A stretch of DNA of 13,886 nucleotides from JBGTKH01 sp041744735 (GCA_041744735.1 JBGTKH010000001.1:1-13886); one strand, 5' to 3'; positions 1 through 6,969 are shown, numbered from the stretch's first letter. Made by a program: numbers and translations. The notes: generated from the letters alone by a model not told the origin.

Positions 1-122
1 GGCTCGCCAAGCGGTTCTGGTTCAACGATTACGGCACCTACGGCAAACATTTCGACGCCAACAATTGGATCGACACACGCGACCAGCAGGACGAGCGCGA
101 CGTTGTGCAAATCGAATCATGA
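1..122 (+). CDS. 3' end of an unrecognised protein-coding gene (partial)
   Basis: An open frame enters from the left edge (first full codon at 3) and ends with TGA at 120-122, giving the last 39 residues of a protein. The tail is charged and aromatic, contains RFWFNDYGTYGKHFDANNW and ends DERDVVQIES. Codon use is G+C-rich and similar to the following genes. I do not recognise a family from this tail alone and give no function. A strong hairpin lies directly downstream, which supports this being a true gene end. The beginning lies outside the window. Confidence 0.6.
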   Translation, partial: LAKRFWFNDYGTYGKHFDANNWIDTRDQQDERDVVQIES

Positions 123-137
123 TGGGCGCGAGAACCG

Positions 138-164
138 ATGCCGCCGGAGCAAATCCGGCGGCAT
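138..164. terminator. Hairpin between two convergent genes, likely terminator
   Basis: ATGCCGCCGGA (138-148) and TCCGGCGGCAT (154-164) form a perfect 11-bp stem with the loop GCAAA. It sits in the 54-base gap between the stop of the gene entering from the left and the stop of the convergent peptidase. On the + strand it is followed by a T-containing stretch (GAAGTTTAGCATTTATCTTTT), so it most plausibly ends transcription of the left gene. The other side is not T-rich, so it is a weaker case for the minus strand. Confidence 0.75.
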
Positions 165-176
165 GAAGTTTAGCAT

Positions 177-2339
177 TTATCTTTTCAGCCAACTCACTCG
201 ATATTCGATTCCCAGCCGCTCGAACAGGAACGCATACACGTCGACCGTCTGCTCGATCCGCTCGGACAAAGCCGTGCCGGCGCCGTGGCCGGAGTTGGAA
301 CTGGTGCGCAGCAGAATCGGTTCGCCGGATGCCGAAGCGGTTTGCAGCCGCGCGGTCATTTTGCGGGACTGCATCGGATCGACGCGCGGATCGTTGGCGC
401 CGGTCAAAAACAAGACGGCGGGATAACGTGCCCCGTTTTCGACACGATGATACGGCGAGTAAGCATGCATCGCGCGAAAGTGGTCGGGATTTTCGACCGT
501 GCCGAACTCGACGATGTTGAACGTGCCGTTCGGCGAGAGTTCGACTCGCAGCATGTCGTAAATGCCGACGTGCGAGACGACGGCCCGCAGCAACTCGGAA
601 TGCTGCGTCACTGTCGCGCCCATCAGCAGGCCGCCGTTGCTGCCCCCTTCGATCGCCAGCTTCGACGGCGACGTGTAGCCGCGGGCGATCAGATGCTCGA
701 GCACGGCCGCAAAATCATCGAAGACGTTTTGTTTGTTCGTCAAGTTTCCTTGCCGGTGCCACGGTTCGCCGTACTCGCCGCCGCCGCGCAGATTCGCAAC
801 GGCGTAGATGACTCCCTGCTCCAACAACACATACTTCGCCGCATTGAACGACGGCGTGACGTTCGACCCATAGCCGCCGTAACCGGTCACAACCGCCGGA
901 TTCGACCCGTCCCGCTTCGCGCCGGCCGGCATGATGATGTTGACGGGAACCTTCGTGCCGTCCTTCGACGTCGCAAACTCGCGCACGACTTTCATGCCGC
1001 TGAAGTCGACTGGCGAGTGAGTGGCCAGAGCCGTCTTCTGCGTCTCTCCCGTGCGTGCATCGAATCGATAAAAGGCGGGCGGCTCGAGGAACGACGTGTT
1101 GCTAAACAGCACGTCGTCACCTTCCAATCTCGTCAGCCCGCCGACCGCGGAATGCGAAAGCTGCTTCGGCCCCGCCAGTTGTTTTCCAGCGTGATCGAAC
1201 ACGCGCAGCTCCGACGGTCCGCCCATTTGATACAGCACGTACAGCAGATTGCTCGTGGCCAACACACTGGGCGGATTGCGATAGAAGCTGGTGACGACCG
1301 TGTCCGGCCCTTCGGGAATGATCGTCTCGGCGCTGCTCAGATCGGCCTTGGAAACCGGCACGCGCACGACCTTGCCGCGCGGCGCGTCTTCGCGCGAGAT
1401 CAATAACAGGTCGTCGTGCGGACCGAACGTGGCCTGTACGACTTTGTCTTCGAAGTCACTGAACTTTCGCCACTGACCGTCAGGCGATCGCAAGTAAAGA
1501 GCGAACTGGCCGCCGTCGCCGTTCTGCACGGTCGCCAGCAACGTGCCGGTCGGCTCGTGTATCTCAAACTGAATCTCCGCAATCCTAGGAAAATCTCTCC
1601 CCAGTTCGTAACGGTCAGCTTTCGTCGGTGTGCCGAGTCGATGGAAATACACCTGCTGATAGAAATTCAAATCCTCGGCCGGCCGTTCGCCCTCGCGCGG
1701 ATGGCGCGTGTAGAAGAAGCCGCTGCTGTCGGGCATCCACACCAGATCGCCGCCCGCCGTGCCCGTGTTGACTCGCGGGATGACCTCGAACACCTCGCGC
1801 CCGGTGGCAGTCTCGAAGATGTGAACATCGCCCGATTCATCGCCGCCACGCGACAGAGAAACGGCCACGAGCTTTCCATCCGGCGAGGGCTCGTGCCAAT
1901 CGATCGACGTCGTTGCCGCGGCGTCCATCTCGTTCGGGTCGACCAGCACGCGCGCCGCGTCCGGCTCGTCCGCCGACGACATCACGATCAGAAACGGCTG
2001 CTGCTTCGGCGGCTGCCGCTTGATGGCGAACAGCTTTCCGCCGCGATACGCCAAGCTTGAATAGCCAACCGTCTTCGCCGCCATGATTTCCGTGACGCGA
2101 GCTCGAATCGCCGCCACGTGCGGCAACCGGTCGAGAAACTCGCGGGCGTGCGCGTTCTGAGCGTCGCTCGACTCCCGCACCCGCTGGTCGTTCCAGTCTT
2201 CCAGCCAACGGTAGTCGTCCGCCACTTCGACTCCGTGATAGGTATCGGTCACACGTTGTTTATTGGTTTCCGGTGGCATCGCAAGAGCAGCCGAGTATGA
2301 GAGGCAACAGAGCAGCGCGGTCAATGAAACAAATCGCAT
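177..2339 (-). CDS. Prolyl oligopeptidase, family S9A, with signal peptide
   Basis: A serine peptidase of the S9A type, which cuts short proline-containing peptides after proline. Chosen start is the ATG at 2339, giving 720 residues, because it begins a good signal peptide (MRFVSLTALLCCLSYSAALA, cleavage near residue 20); upstream in-frame ATGs at 2351 and 2432 would bury it. Export to the periplasm or beyond is therefore likely. Residues about 25-440 are the N-terminal and seven-bladed propeller part, starting with the typical DTYHGVEVADDYRWLED. Residues about 450-720 are the alpha/beta hydrolase with GGYGGYG-like and NLRGGGEYG motifs. The catalytic triad is visible: Ser567 in GGSNGG, Asp650 in TGANDPRVDP and His685 in SNSGHG. 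Length fits the family (about 700). No Shine-Dalgarno sequence is evident. It is a single-gene unit, convergent with the gene on its right-hand stop side. Family assignment is firm; the natural substrate is unknown. Confidence 0.95.
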   Translation of the reverse strand: MRFVSLTALLCCLSYSAALAMPPETNKQRVTDTYHGVEVADDYRWLEDWNDQRVRESSDAQNAHAREFLDRLPHVAAIRARVTEIMAAKTVGYSSLAYRGGKLFAIKRQPPKQQPFLIVMSSADEPDAARVLVDPNEMDAAATTSIDWHEPSPDGKLVAVSLSRGGDESGDVHIFETATGREVFEVIPRVNTGTAGGDLVWMPDSSGFFYTRHPREGERPAEDLNFYQQVYFHRLGTPTKADRYELGRDFPRIAEIQFEIHEPTGTLLATVQNGDGGQFALYLRSPDGQWRKFSDFEDKVVQATFGPHDDLLLISREDAPRGKVVRVPVSKADLSSAETIIPEGPDTVVTSFYRNPPSVLATSNLLYVLYQMGGPSELRVFDHAGKQLAGPKQLSHSAVGGLTRLEGDDVLFSNTSFLEPPAFYRFDARTGETQKTALATHSPVDFSGMKVVREFATSKDGTKVPVNIIMPAGAKRDGSNPAVVTGYGGYGSNVTPSFNAAKYVLLEQGVIYAVANLRGGGEYGEPWHRQGNLTNKQNVFDDFAAVLEHLIARGYTSPSKLAIEGGSNGGLLMGATVTQHSELLRAVVSHVGIYDMLRVELSPNGTFNIVEFGTVENPDHFRAMHAYSPYHRVENGARYPAVLFLTGANDPRVDPMQSRKMTARLQTASASGEPILLRTSSNSGHGAGTALSERIEQTVDVYAFLFERLGIEYRVSWLKR

Positions 2340-2382
2340 CGGGCACACCATCGAGTCAGTTGCGCGGGCGTTGGTAGCGTAA

Positions 2383-2574
2383 GCGGAACTCACGGCTCTC
2401 GCAAGAGTCGCCCAATCTACCAGTGGTGCCACGCGAACCGGCGGGAGTCAGCAAGTCACGTGGGACGGCGTGACGGTGGACGGCGAGATCGACGAAGTAG
2501 TCCTCCGCGACGCCCAGAACAACGTGCTGGCCATCGGCGAACTGGACCCGCAACTGCCCGACCCCGGACCGTGA
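2383..2574 (+). pseudogene. Possible 3' remnant of a coding gene, unrecognised
   Basis: A frame open from an in-frame TAA (2380-2382) to TGA (2572-2574) reads well as protein in its second half: QQVTWDGVTVDGEIDEVVLR, then a few residues on LAIGELDPQLPDPGP. It has protein-like composition and codons ending mostly in G or C. There is no ATG in the open part and only internal GTG codons (from about 2470), and the first about 15 codons look non-coding. I read this as the C-terminal about 45 codons of a gene whose front has been lost, possibly displaced by the divergent peptidase gene, whose start lies 43 bases away. I do not recognise a family. A real short gene starting at GTG is the alternative. 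Confidence 0.35.
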
Positions 2575-2578
2575 CGGA

Positions 2579-2612
2579 ATTTTTGATTGTTGATTTTTGA
2601 TTTTTGATTTTC
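2579..2612. repeat. Short A/T tandem tract of TTTTTGA units
   Basis: Directly after the TGA of the remnant lies an imperfect run of the 7-mer TTTTTGA (TTTTTGATTGTTGATTTTTG and onward), about four units, ending in TTTTCG. It is the only strongly A+T-rich stretch in a G+C-rich neighbourhood. Similar TTTTTGA runs are common between genes in planctomycete genomes, from general knowledge. Role unknown; it could be a length-variable tract or part of a transcription end. Confidence 0.6.
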
Positions 2613-3074
2613 GTGGGCACCGGTGTCTCGATCGAAATTCGCAAATCGAAAGTCGTGCCCCCGGAGCCCTTCCGATTTCGCGCGTGCCGGCCCGTTGGAC
2701 GTCACAGTCGAGGGCTGAAGCGCATGCCACGGGCTTTGGCCGTACACTTTCGACTTCAACCTCAAACGTTGCGGTCGCACCGGCGGCCGGTCACAACTCC
2801 TGTGAACTGCGACTTCCGTTCGCCCCCAGCCATGCCGTGCCCCGCCACGGTTTCCGCAACGCTTGGGGCACCAGTCGCTTCGTCCTGTGCCTCTCCCACC
2901 CCCACAATTCCTGCCGCAGCGACTATTCGCACCGGGTCCGTGGTGATACAATCACCGCGGCCACACGTCCCGCGTGCTCCGCGGCCCAGTTCAACCGGAT
3001 TTTATCGTAGCTCGCTCCGAAGACTCCGCGATGGGCGATAAAACACTTTACGTACGCCAACACTATTCCCGTCT
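2613..3074. other. Intergenic region with small inverted repeats, no gene recognised
   Basis: No frame here reads convincingly as protein; the open frames are low-complexity Pro/Arg/Ala or Gly/Arg shadows. What can be seen: GGGCAC (2615-2620) pairing with GTGCCC (2655-2660); GTGCCCC (2837-2843) pairing with GGGGCAC (2865-2871); the small palindrome GGTGAT-ACA-ATCACC (2942-2956), which contains an extended -10-like TGATACAAT; and TTTTATCG (3000-3007) pairing with CGATAAAA (3036-3043), just upstream of the HEPN-type gene. The -10-like site has only a weak -35 candidate (TTCGCA, 2926-2931, spacing 15), so I do not call a promoter. The region may be the degraded left flank of a transferred segment. 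Confidence 0.4.
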
Positions 3075-4514
3075 ATGAGCAACCATCTCACAATCATCCC
3101 GTCGGACCATGCCAACGTCCCGAGTGACATCGAGAGTAGCATCTCCACGTTAAATGCGCCGCTCAGTAGCTTCCTGTCCCACGTCGGTTTGCCCACCGAG
3201 AACTTGCTCAGCCCAATTGACGAACGCCGCAAGGTGATTCAAGCTCTCGAATCCGTTCTCGAAGTCCTTGAAGTCGAAGACCGAGCCCGCGCCACCTACA
3301 TCTCGAAATTTACAATCTGCGTTACGGTTGGCCTGTTTGACGGTGCGCTGTCGTTTCTCTGGGACGAAACGATCAAAGCTCTGCGCAACAAGGTAATCGG
3401 ATTTGACATCGACTACTTCTACTCGATTGCCGAGTCAATCTCTTCACGGTATCGCGGCCTCTCCAATCCAGACGACATCGTCGCAATTGGGGAACACGAC
3501 TTGTTGGAGATTTGTCGGCGCATTGGTTTGATTGACGACATCAATCACCGCCGCCTCGACACAGTCAACTATTTTCGCAATCACGCATCAGCAGCACATC
3601 CAAATGACAATATACTTTCGGGCATTGAACTTCTCGGCTTTCTTGAGAACTGCCTCAAGTATGCAATCTGTGCTCCGGTCGAGCATTCCGTCATTCAAGT
3701 CAAACGCTTCTTAGAGAACGTTCGACAGCACGTGATTCCTTCAGTCGACTACCCGGCAATTTGGGCAGAGATTGAGCATCTTCCGCGGCAGAGAATCGAA
3801 GACATCCTTCAGACATTGTTCGGCATGCACGCTGACCCTCGTATCGATCAAGCAGTAATAAACAACGTTCGTGGCCTCGTACCGCGTATATGGGCGCTTG
3901 TCAGCGAAGACCTGCGATTCAAACTCGGTGCCAAATTCGGGTACCACCGTGCGAACGGCGACGTCGCTCGACGAGACCGAGTTCAGGAATTCCTTACAGC
4001 TGTCGATGGGAACACGTATAAAGATGAAGACAGCCTTGGTGCAGAATTAACGGAGAAACTCCAGCATCTACGCACAGCGCATTATTCCACGAACAACTTC
4101 TACAACGAGTACCCACACGCTCAGGCGATTGCGCAGTCGCTGCCGCCTGCCGGTATTCCGCGTTCGGCGCGCCACGATTTTGTCAAAGTCGTCACCACAT
4201 GCGCGATCGGCAACGGGCACGGTTATCGGCAAGGTGTCGATGAAAACGCAATGCCGTTGTACAATCAGTTCATTGGGCGTTTTGGTGATGCGGAGATTTC
4301 AACATTCGTGGCTCTGTTTAGTGATCACGAATTCATCGGTGATCTTCACCGCGACAAGGCAAAGAACCGTGCCTTGTTGCTTTGCCGACACTTGCATGGC
4401 AAGACGTCCAGTGTCCTCTTGCAAAACGTTCTCGATATTCTGATCGCGGCACCGGTGATCACTCACGTTCACAACGCAACTGACTACAAACGAGCTGTCC
4501 AGAAGGTTGCCTAA
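3075..4514 (+). CDS. HEPN-motif protein, putative RNase or defence-type protein
   Basis: A 479-residue soluble protein without signal peptide or membrane segments. Residues about 50-200 are helical and contain NYFRNHASAAHPN, a match to the HEPN signature R-N/D-x4-6-H: Arg168, Asn169 and His175. HEPN domains with this signature are often metal-independent RNases found in toxin-antitoxin, abortive-infection and CRISPR systems. Residues about 205-479 form a second helical and mixed part with YKDEDSLGAEL (315-325), NNFYNEYPHAQ (340-350) and GNGHGYRQGVDE (379-390); I cannot assign it to a named domain. Conserved-looking runs suggest a real widespread family. The start is the ATG after CCCGTCT; no Shine-Dalgarno site is visible. 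G+C in sampled lines is about 50-55%, against about 65% in the adjacent transporter, which suggests horizontal transfer. It stands alone between gene remnants, with no evident antitoxin partner. The reading frame is certain; the RNase role is inferred from one motif. Confidence 0.85.
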   Translation: MSNHLTIIPSDHANVPSDIESSISTLNAPLSSFLSHVGLPTENLLSPIDERRKVIQALESVLEVLEVEDRARATYISKFTICVTVGLFDGALSFLWDETIKALRNKVIGFDIDYFYSIAESISSRYRGLSNPDDIVAIGEHDLLEICRRIGLIDDINHRRLDTVNYFRNHASAAHPNDNILSGIELLGFLENCLKYAICAPVEHSVIQVKRFLENVRQHVIPSVDYPAIWAEIEHLPRQRIEDILQTLFGMHADPRIDQAVINNVRGLVPRIWALVSEDLRFKLGAKFGYHRANGDVARRDRVQEFLTAVDGNTYKDEDSLGAELTEKLQHLRTAHYSTNNFYNEYPHAQAIAQSLPPAGIPRSARHDFVKVVTTCAIGNGHGYRQGVDENAMPLYNQFIGRFGDAEISTFVALFSDHEFIGDLHRDKAKNRALLLCRHLHGKTSSVLLQNVLDILIAAPVITHVHNATDYKRAVQKVA

Positions 4515-4540
4515 ACGGGTCGCCGGACGGATTGCAGACT

Positions 4541-4556
4541 CCCCGTCTCGGCGGGG
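4541..4556 (+). terminator. Weak hairpin after the HEPN-type gene
   Basis: CCCCG (4541-4545) and CGGGG (4552-4556) can form a short G+C stem around TCTCGG, 27 bases past the stop codon. There is no T tract after it, so termination is only a possibility. Confidence 0.3.
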
Positions 4557-4565
4557 TGGCCCTGT

Positions 4566-4712
4566 TCAATTTCGCGATGTACGTGGCGGCTGCAAGCCGC
4601 GAATCTCCAAGGTCGAGAACTGCTTGCCCTGCCCGAGAACGATCACGCGCACGAGGTGATTGTTGGTGTCGGCCACGTACAGCTTGCCCCGGCCGGTGGT
4701 AAAACGGCTGAT
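4566..4712 (-). pseudogene. C-terminal remnant of an NHL-repeat protein
   Basis: On the minus strand a frame ending in TGA (4566-4568) reads GRGKLYVADTNNHLVRVIVL and then GQGKQFSTLEIRGLQPP. K-L-Y-V-A-D-T-N-N-H-x-x-R-V is a textbook NHL beta-propeller blade, and the STLxIxGLxPP tail resembles the last blade of thioredoxin/NHL proteins of the NHLRC2 type. The frame stays open to 4856, but residues upstream of about 4712 do not look NHL-like, and an intact protein would be several hundred residues long. The front now abuts the start of the MFS gene on the other strand. I read it as a broken gene end, probably truncated when the transporter or the neighbouring segment arrived. Confidence 0.6.
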
Positions 4713-4845
4713 CCAAGGCTGTGGGCGGGTTTCGTTCTGTCGGGTGCCGGGATTGATCCGGCTGCGAAATTGATTGAGACTGGCAAGGGCCAATGATGCT
4801 CGTCGAGAAGTGGCCACAGCCCCGCACGATGAGAATGGAATCCGC

Positions 4846-6120
4846 ATGAAGCCCATCAGTCAGAAGCCGGCCGAGCCGCAGCGCTCGGCGGGTTGGGAGT
4901 GGTTGCTGTGCGGCGTGTTGCTGTCGGCCACGATGTTGAATTACGCGGATCGCCAGGCGCTGCCGATGATGGCGGCCCGCGTCAAGACGGAACTGAAACT
5001 GAACAACCAACAGTACGGCCAGGTCGAAGGCATCTTCGGGCTGGCGTTCGGCGTCGGGGCGCTCGTGTGTGGAATCTTGGCGGACTGGATCAGCGTCCGC
5101 TGGCTGTTTCCCCTGTTGATGTTGGCTTGGTCGGCGGCCGGATTTGCGACAGGGTGGGTCGAGACGTTCTCGGCACTCTGGGTCACACGCATGATGCTCG
5201 GGCTGTTCGAAGCGGGGCATTGGCCGTGTTCGCTGCGCACCACGCAGCGCGTGTTTCACCCCGCGCGGCGGCCGTTGGCCAACAGCATCCTGCAGGGTGG
5301 AGCACCGATCGGAGCCATCCTGCCATCGCTGTTGATTCTGATGTTAGTGACGGACGAGGCGGGCAGTTGGCGGCAGGTCTTTTGGTACTTGGCGCTGTGG
5401 GGCGTGCCGTGGGCGATCGTATGGCTGGTCGCCGTGCGAGCCTCGGACCTCGAGCGGCCGGTGCTGCAGACGGTCGATGCCGATCAGGGCGGTGAGGCAC
5501 TGATGCAGGAACTTCCCTTCTTTCGAATCCTGCTGACGCGCCGCTTTTTGTTGCTGCTGTTTGTCGTCATGTGCATCAACCTCACTTGGCACTACGTCCG
5601 TGTTTGGATGCCCATCGCGCTGGAAGAGAACCTGGGCTACACGTCCGCGCAAGTGCAAAAGTTCTTCATTGCCTATTGGACGGCGACCTTCATCGGCAGT
5701 TTGTCCGCCGGTTGGCTGACCAGCCAGTTGGCCAAGCGAGCGTGGCCCGTGCACAGTGCGCGGCTGGCGGTGTTCTTCGGCTTCAGCGTGGTCACGTCGC
5801 TGGCAGCCGTGGCCGCGTTTCTGCCGGGCGGCTGGCTGTTTGTCGGCATCATGCTGTTGATCGGTTTCGGATCGCTGGGGCTGTTTCCAATCTATTATTC
5901 ATTGAATCAGGAACTGTCGGCCAAGCATCAAGGCAAAGTCGGCGGGTCGCTGGGCTTTGCCGCCTGGTTCATTCTCTACTTCATTCATCCTCGCATCGGC
6001 TGGCTGATGGACAACTTTCCGGATCGACGGCCGTACCTCTTTGCCGCGGTCGGCCTGCTGCCGCTGATCGCCTGCGCCGCATTGGCCGTACTGTGGGGCC
6101 GCCGGCCGGAACAGCATTGA
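4846..6120 (+). CDS. MFS transporter, anion:cation symporter (ACS) type
   Basis: A 424-residue, 12-helix major facilitator carrier. The ATG at 4846 is preferred over an upstream in-frame TTG (4774), because the extension is charged and unlike family members, and because GGA lies 6-8 bases before this ATG. Visible family signs: LNYADRQALP (31-40) at the end of helix 1, as in hexuronate/ACS carriers; the loop 2-3 motif GILADWISVRW (76-86); and FEAGHWP (121-127) in helix 4. A hydrophilic central loop at about 200-228 divides two six-helix halves, with further helices at about 233-255, 272-292, 305-327, 330-350, 366-382 and 398-417. Family members import sugar acids or other organic anions with H+ or Na+; the substrate here cannot be read from sequence. 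It is convergent with the FliN-type gene, with only 9 bases between stops. Confidence 0.93.
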   Translation: MKPISQKPAEPQRSAGWEWLLCGVLLSATMLNYADRQALPMMAARVKTELKLNNQQYGQVEGIFGLAFGVGALVCGILADWISVRWLFPLLMLAWSAAGFATGWVETFSALWVTRMMLGLFEAGHWPCSLRTTQRVFHPARRPLANSILQGGAPIGAILPSLLILMLVTDEAGSWRQVFWYLALWGVPWAIVWLVAVRASDLERPVLQTVDADQGGEALMQELPFFRILLTRRFLLLLFVVMCINLTWHYVRVWMPIALEENLGYTSAQVQKFFIAYWTATFIGSLSAGWLTSQLAKRAWPVHSARLAVFFGFSVVTSLAAVAAFLPGGWLFVGIMLLIGFGSLGLFPIYYSLNQELSAKHQGKVGGSLGFAAWFILYFIHPRIGWLMDNFPDRRPYLFAAVGLLPLIACAALAVLWGRRPEQH

Positions 6121-6129
6121 ACATCTGAT

Positions 6130-6495
6130 TCAAACTGTGACATTCGGCGGCGGCTGTTCGTCCTGCTTTCCACGCACGGCCAAAAACCGTTCGTCGGGCA
6201 GGATCATGGACGACACGCGCAGGCCGAACTTGTCGCCCACCTTCACGGCTTCGCCGACGGCGACCGGTTGATTGCCGACTTCCAGGCTGAGCGCCTCGTC
6301 GCACGGTTTGTCGAATTGGATTAGCGAACCCGGGCCAAGCTCGATGATGCGGCTGACCGGCTGCTTCGCCCTGGCCAACGTCACGACCACCGGCACTTTA
6401 ATCTTCAGCAAGCTGCGAGCGTACACCGGCAATTGCCGCAATCGCTGCTCGATCGCGTCTCTTGAAGCGGCAGCGTCAGGTCTCAATTCCGGCAT
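6130..6495 (-). CDS. FliN/FliM C-terminal (SpoA-domain) flagellar switch-type protein
   Basis: A 121-residue cytoplasmic protein. Residues about 30-100 match the SpoA domain shared by FliN, the FliM C-terminus and type III secretion C-ring proteins: LLKIKVPVVVTLARAKQPVS, then IIELGPGSLIQFDKPCDEAL and LEVGNQPVAVGEAVKVGDKF, with the usual LxPGxxIxF(D/N) and GEAVxVGDxFGxRV pattern. FliN sits in the C-ring of the flagellar motor and controls rotation direction and export. The leading about 28 residues are a short helix. The length is near that of compact FliN proteins. No other flagellar gene is nearby, so it is an orphan locus, as can happen in planctomycetes whose flagellar genes are scattered. 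A sigma-28-like promoter 80 bases upstream supports a flagellar role. Whether it is the main FliN or a paralogue is unknown. Confidence 0.85.
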   Translation of the reverse strand: MPELRPDAAASRDAIEQRLRQLPVYARSLLKIKVPVVVTLARAKQPVSRIIELGPGSLIQFDKPCDEALSLEVGNQPVAVGEAVKVGDKFGLRVSSMILPDERFLAVRGKQDEQPPPNVTV

Positions 6496-6532
6496 GGGAA
6501 CACACGAGGCATCGTGGCGGCGTCAGAAGAAT

Positions 6533-6554
6533 CGCGGCTGGTCCGGCAGCCGCG
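6533..6554. other. Perfect 8-bp hairpin in the FliN-type leader
   Basis: CGCGGCTG (6533-6540) and CAGCCGCG (6547-6554) form a perfect stem with a 6-base loop. It lies between the sigma-28-like promoter and the FliN-type start codon, so it would be in the 5' leader of that mRNA. No T tract follows on either side. A leader structure or chance pairing is possible. Confidence 0.4.
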
Positions 6555-6574
6555 TAAACAGTCCCTCCTCTCAG

Positions 6575-6602
6575 TTATCGGCCGATCAATCGGCAAACTT
6601 TG
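6575..6602 (-). promoter_or_regulatory. Sigma-28 (FliA)-like promoter upstream of the FliN-type gene
   Basis: Read on the minus strand: CAAAGTTT (6602-6595), 12 bases, then GCCGATAA (6582-6575). The flagellar sigma-28 consensus of enterobacteria is TAAAGTTT-N11-GCCGATAA, so the -35 matches 7 of 8 and the -10 matches 8 of 8, with a spacer one base longer than optimal. It points at the flagellar switch-type gene, with a predicted leader of about 70 bases. The -10 lies within a local palindrome (ATCGGCCGAT), so partial coincidence is possible, but orientation, distance and gene content agree. Confidence 0.6.
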
Positions 6603-6673
6603 CCTAGAGTAAGCCGTGCCAGGGTTTCCGTTTACCTAATTCGGCGGCTCTGCGGGCATGCGATGTTGGCGGT

Positions 6674-6925
6674 CTACGTGTCGTACAGCCCGTTCCCCGG
6701 TGGAAAGAATGCCAAACCATACGGTTGGTAATCGACGCGGTTCGATCCGATGTGGTTACCAGCGGCATCAAAGCGATGAAGCACCGACACAAGTCTTCGT
6801 TGATGCGTTTCGAGGAAAAACGTAAATCCGACGTACTGACCACCGGAGGCCGTCGTACAAGGGCTTGTTGCAATCGGGCGACAGTGAGTCAGAATGGTGG
6901 GGCATGACTGCCTCGTGATTGGCAT
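6674..6925 (-). CDS. Possible small gene or remnant, 83 residues, unrecognised
   Basis: ATG at 6925 to TAG at 6674. From residue about 27 it reads like genuine protein: GGQYVGFTFFLETHQRRLVS, then VLHRFDAAGNHIGSNRVDYQ and PYGLAFFPPGNGLYDT. The alternation of aromatic and Gly/Asn residues suggests beta-strands. The first 26 residues (Cys, Thr and Pro rich) look random, so this may be the C-terminal end of a lost gene with a chance start rather than a complete gene. A TATAAT hexamer directly abuts the ATG. I considered YD/RHS repeats because of FDAAGNHIGS, but there is only one such unit. No family is assigned. Confidence 0.4.
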   Translation of the reverse strand: MPITRQSCPTILTHCRPIATSPCTTASGGQYVGFTFFLETHQRRLVSVLHRFDAAGNHIGSNRVDYQPYGLAFFPPGNGLYDT

Positions 6926-6969
6926 ATTATAAACGCGTCCCAACCTAGGTTCCTCATTCCTCTTGTTAG

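Noticed and set aside
285..1406. 373-codon open frame on + across the S9A peptidase
   Set aside because: Arg-rich composition without any family motif, antisense to a gene with a complete catalytic triad; typical mirror frame of G+C-rich coding DNA. The same holds for 1416-2060 (+).
4774..4845. Upstream TTG start for the MFS transporter
   Set aside because: The added 24 residues are charged, contain antisense NHL-region DNA and do not resemble transporter N-termini; ATG 4846 gives a normal length.
4459..5259. 266-codon open frame on - across the start of the MFS gene
   Set aside because: Composition is His, Gln, Arg and Pro rich and it overlaps two better-supported genes; a shadow frame.
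6674..6925. RHS/YD-repeat toxin fragment
   Set aside because: Only one FDAAGNHIGS-like stretch is present, with no tandem YD units and no conserved core, so the label would be unsupported.
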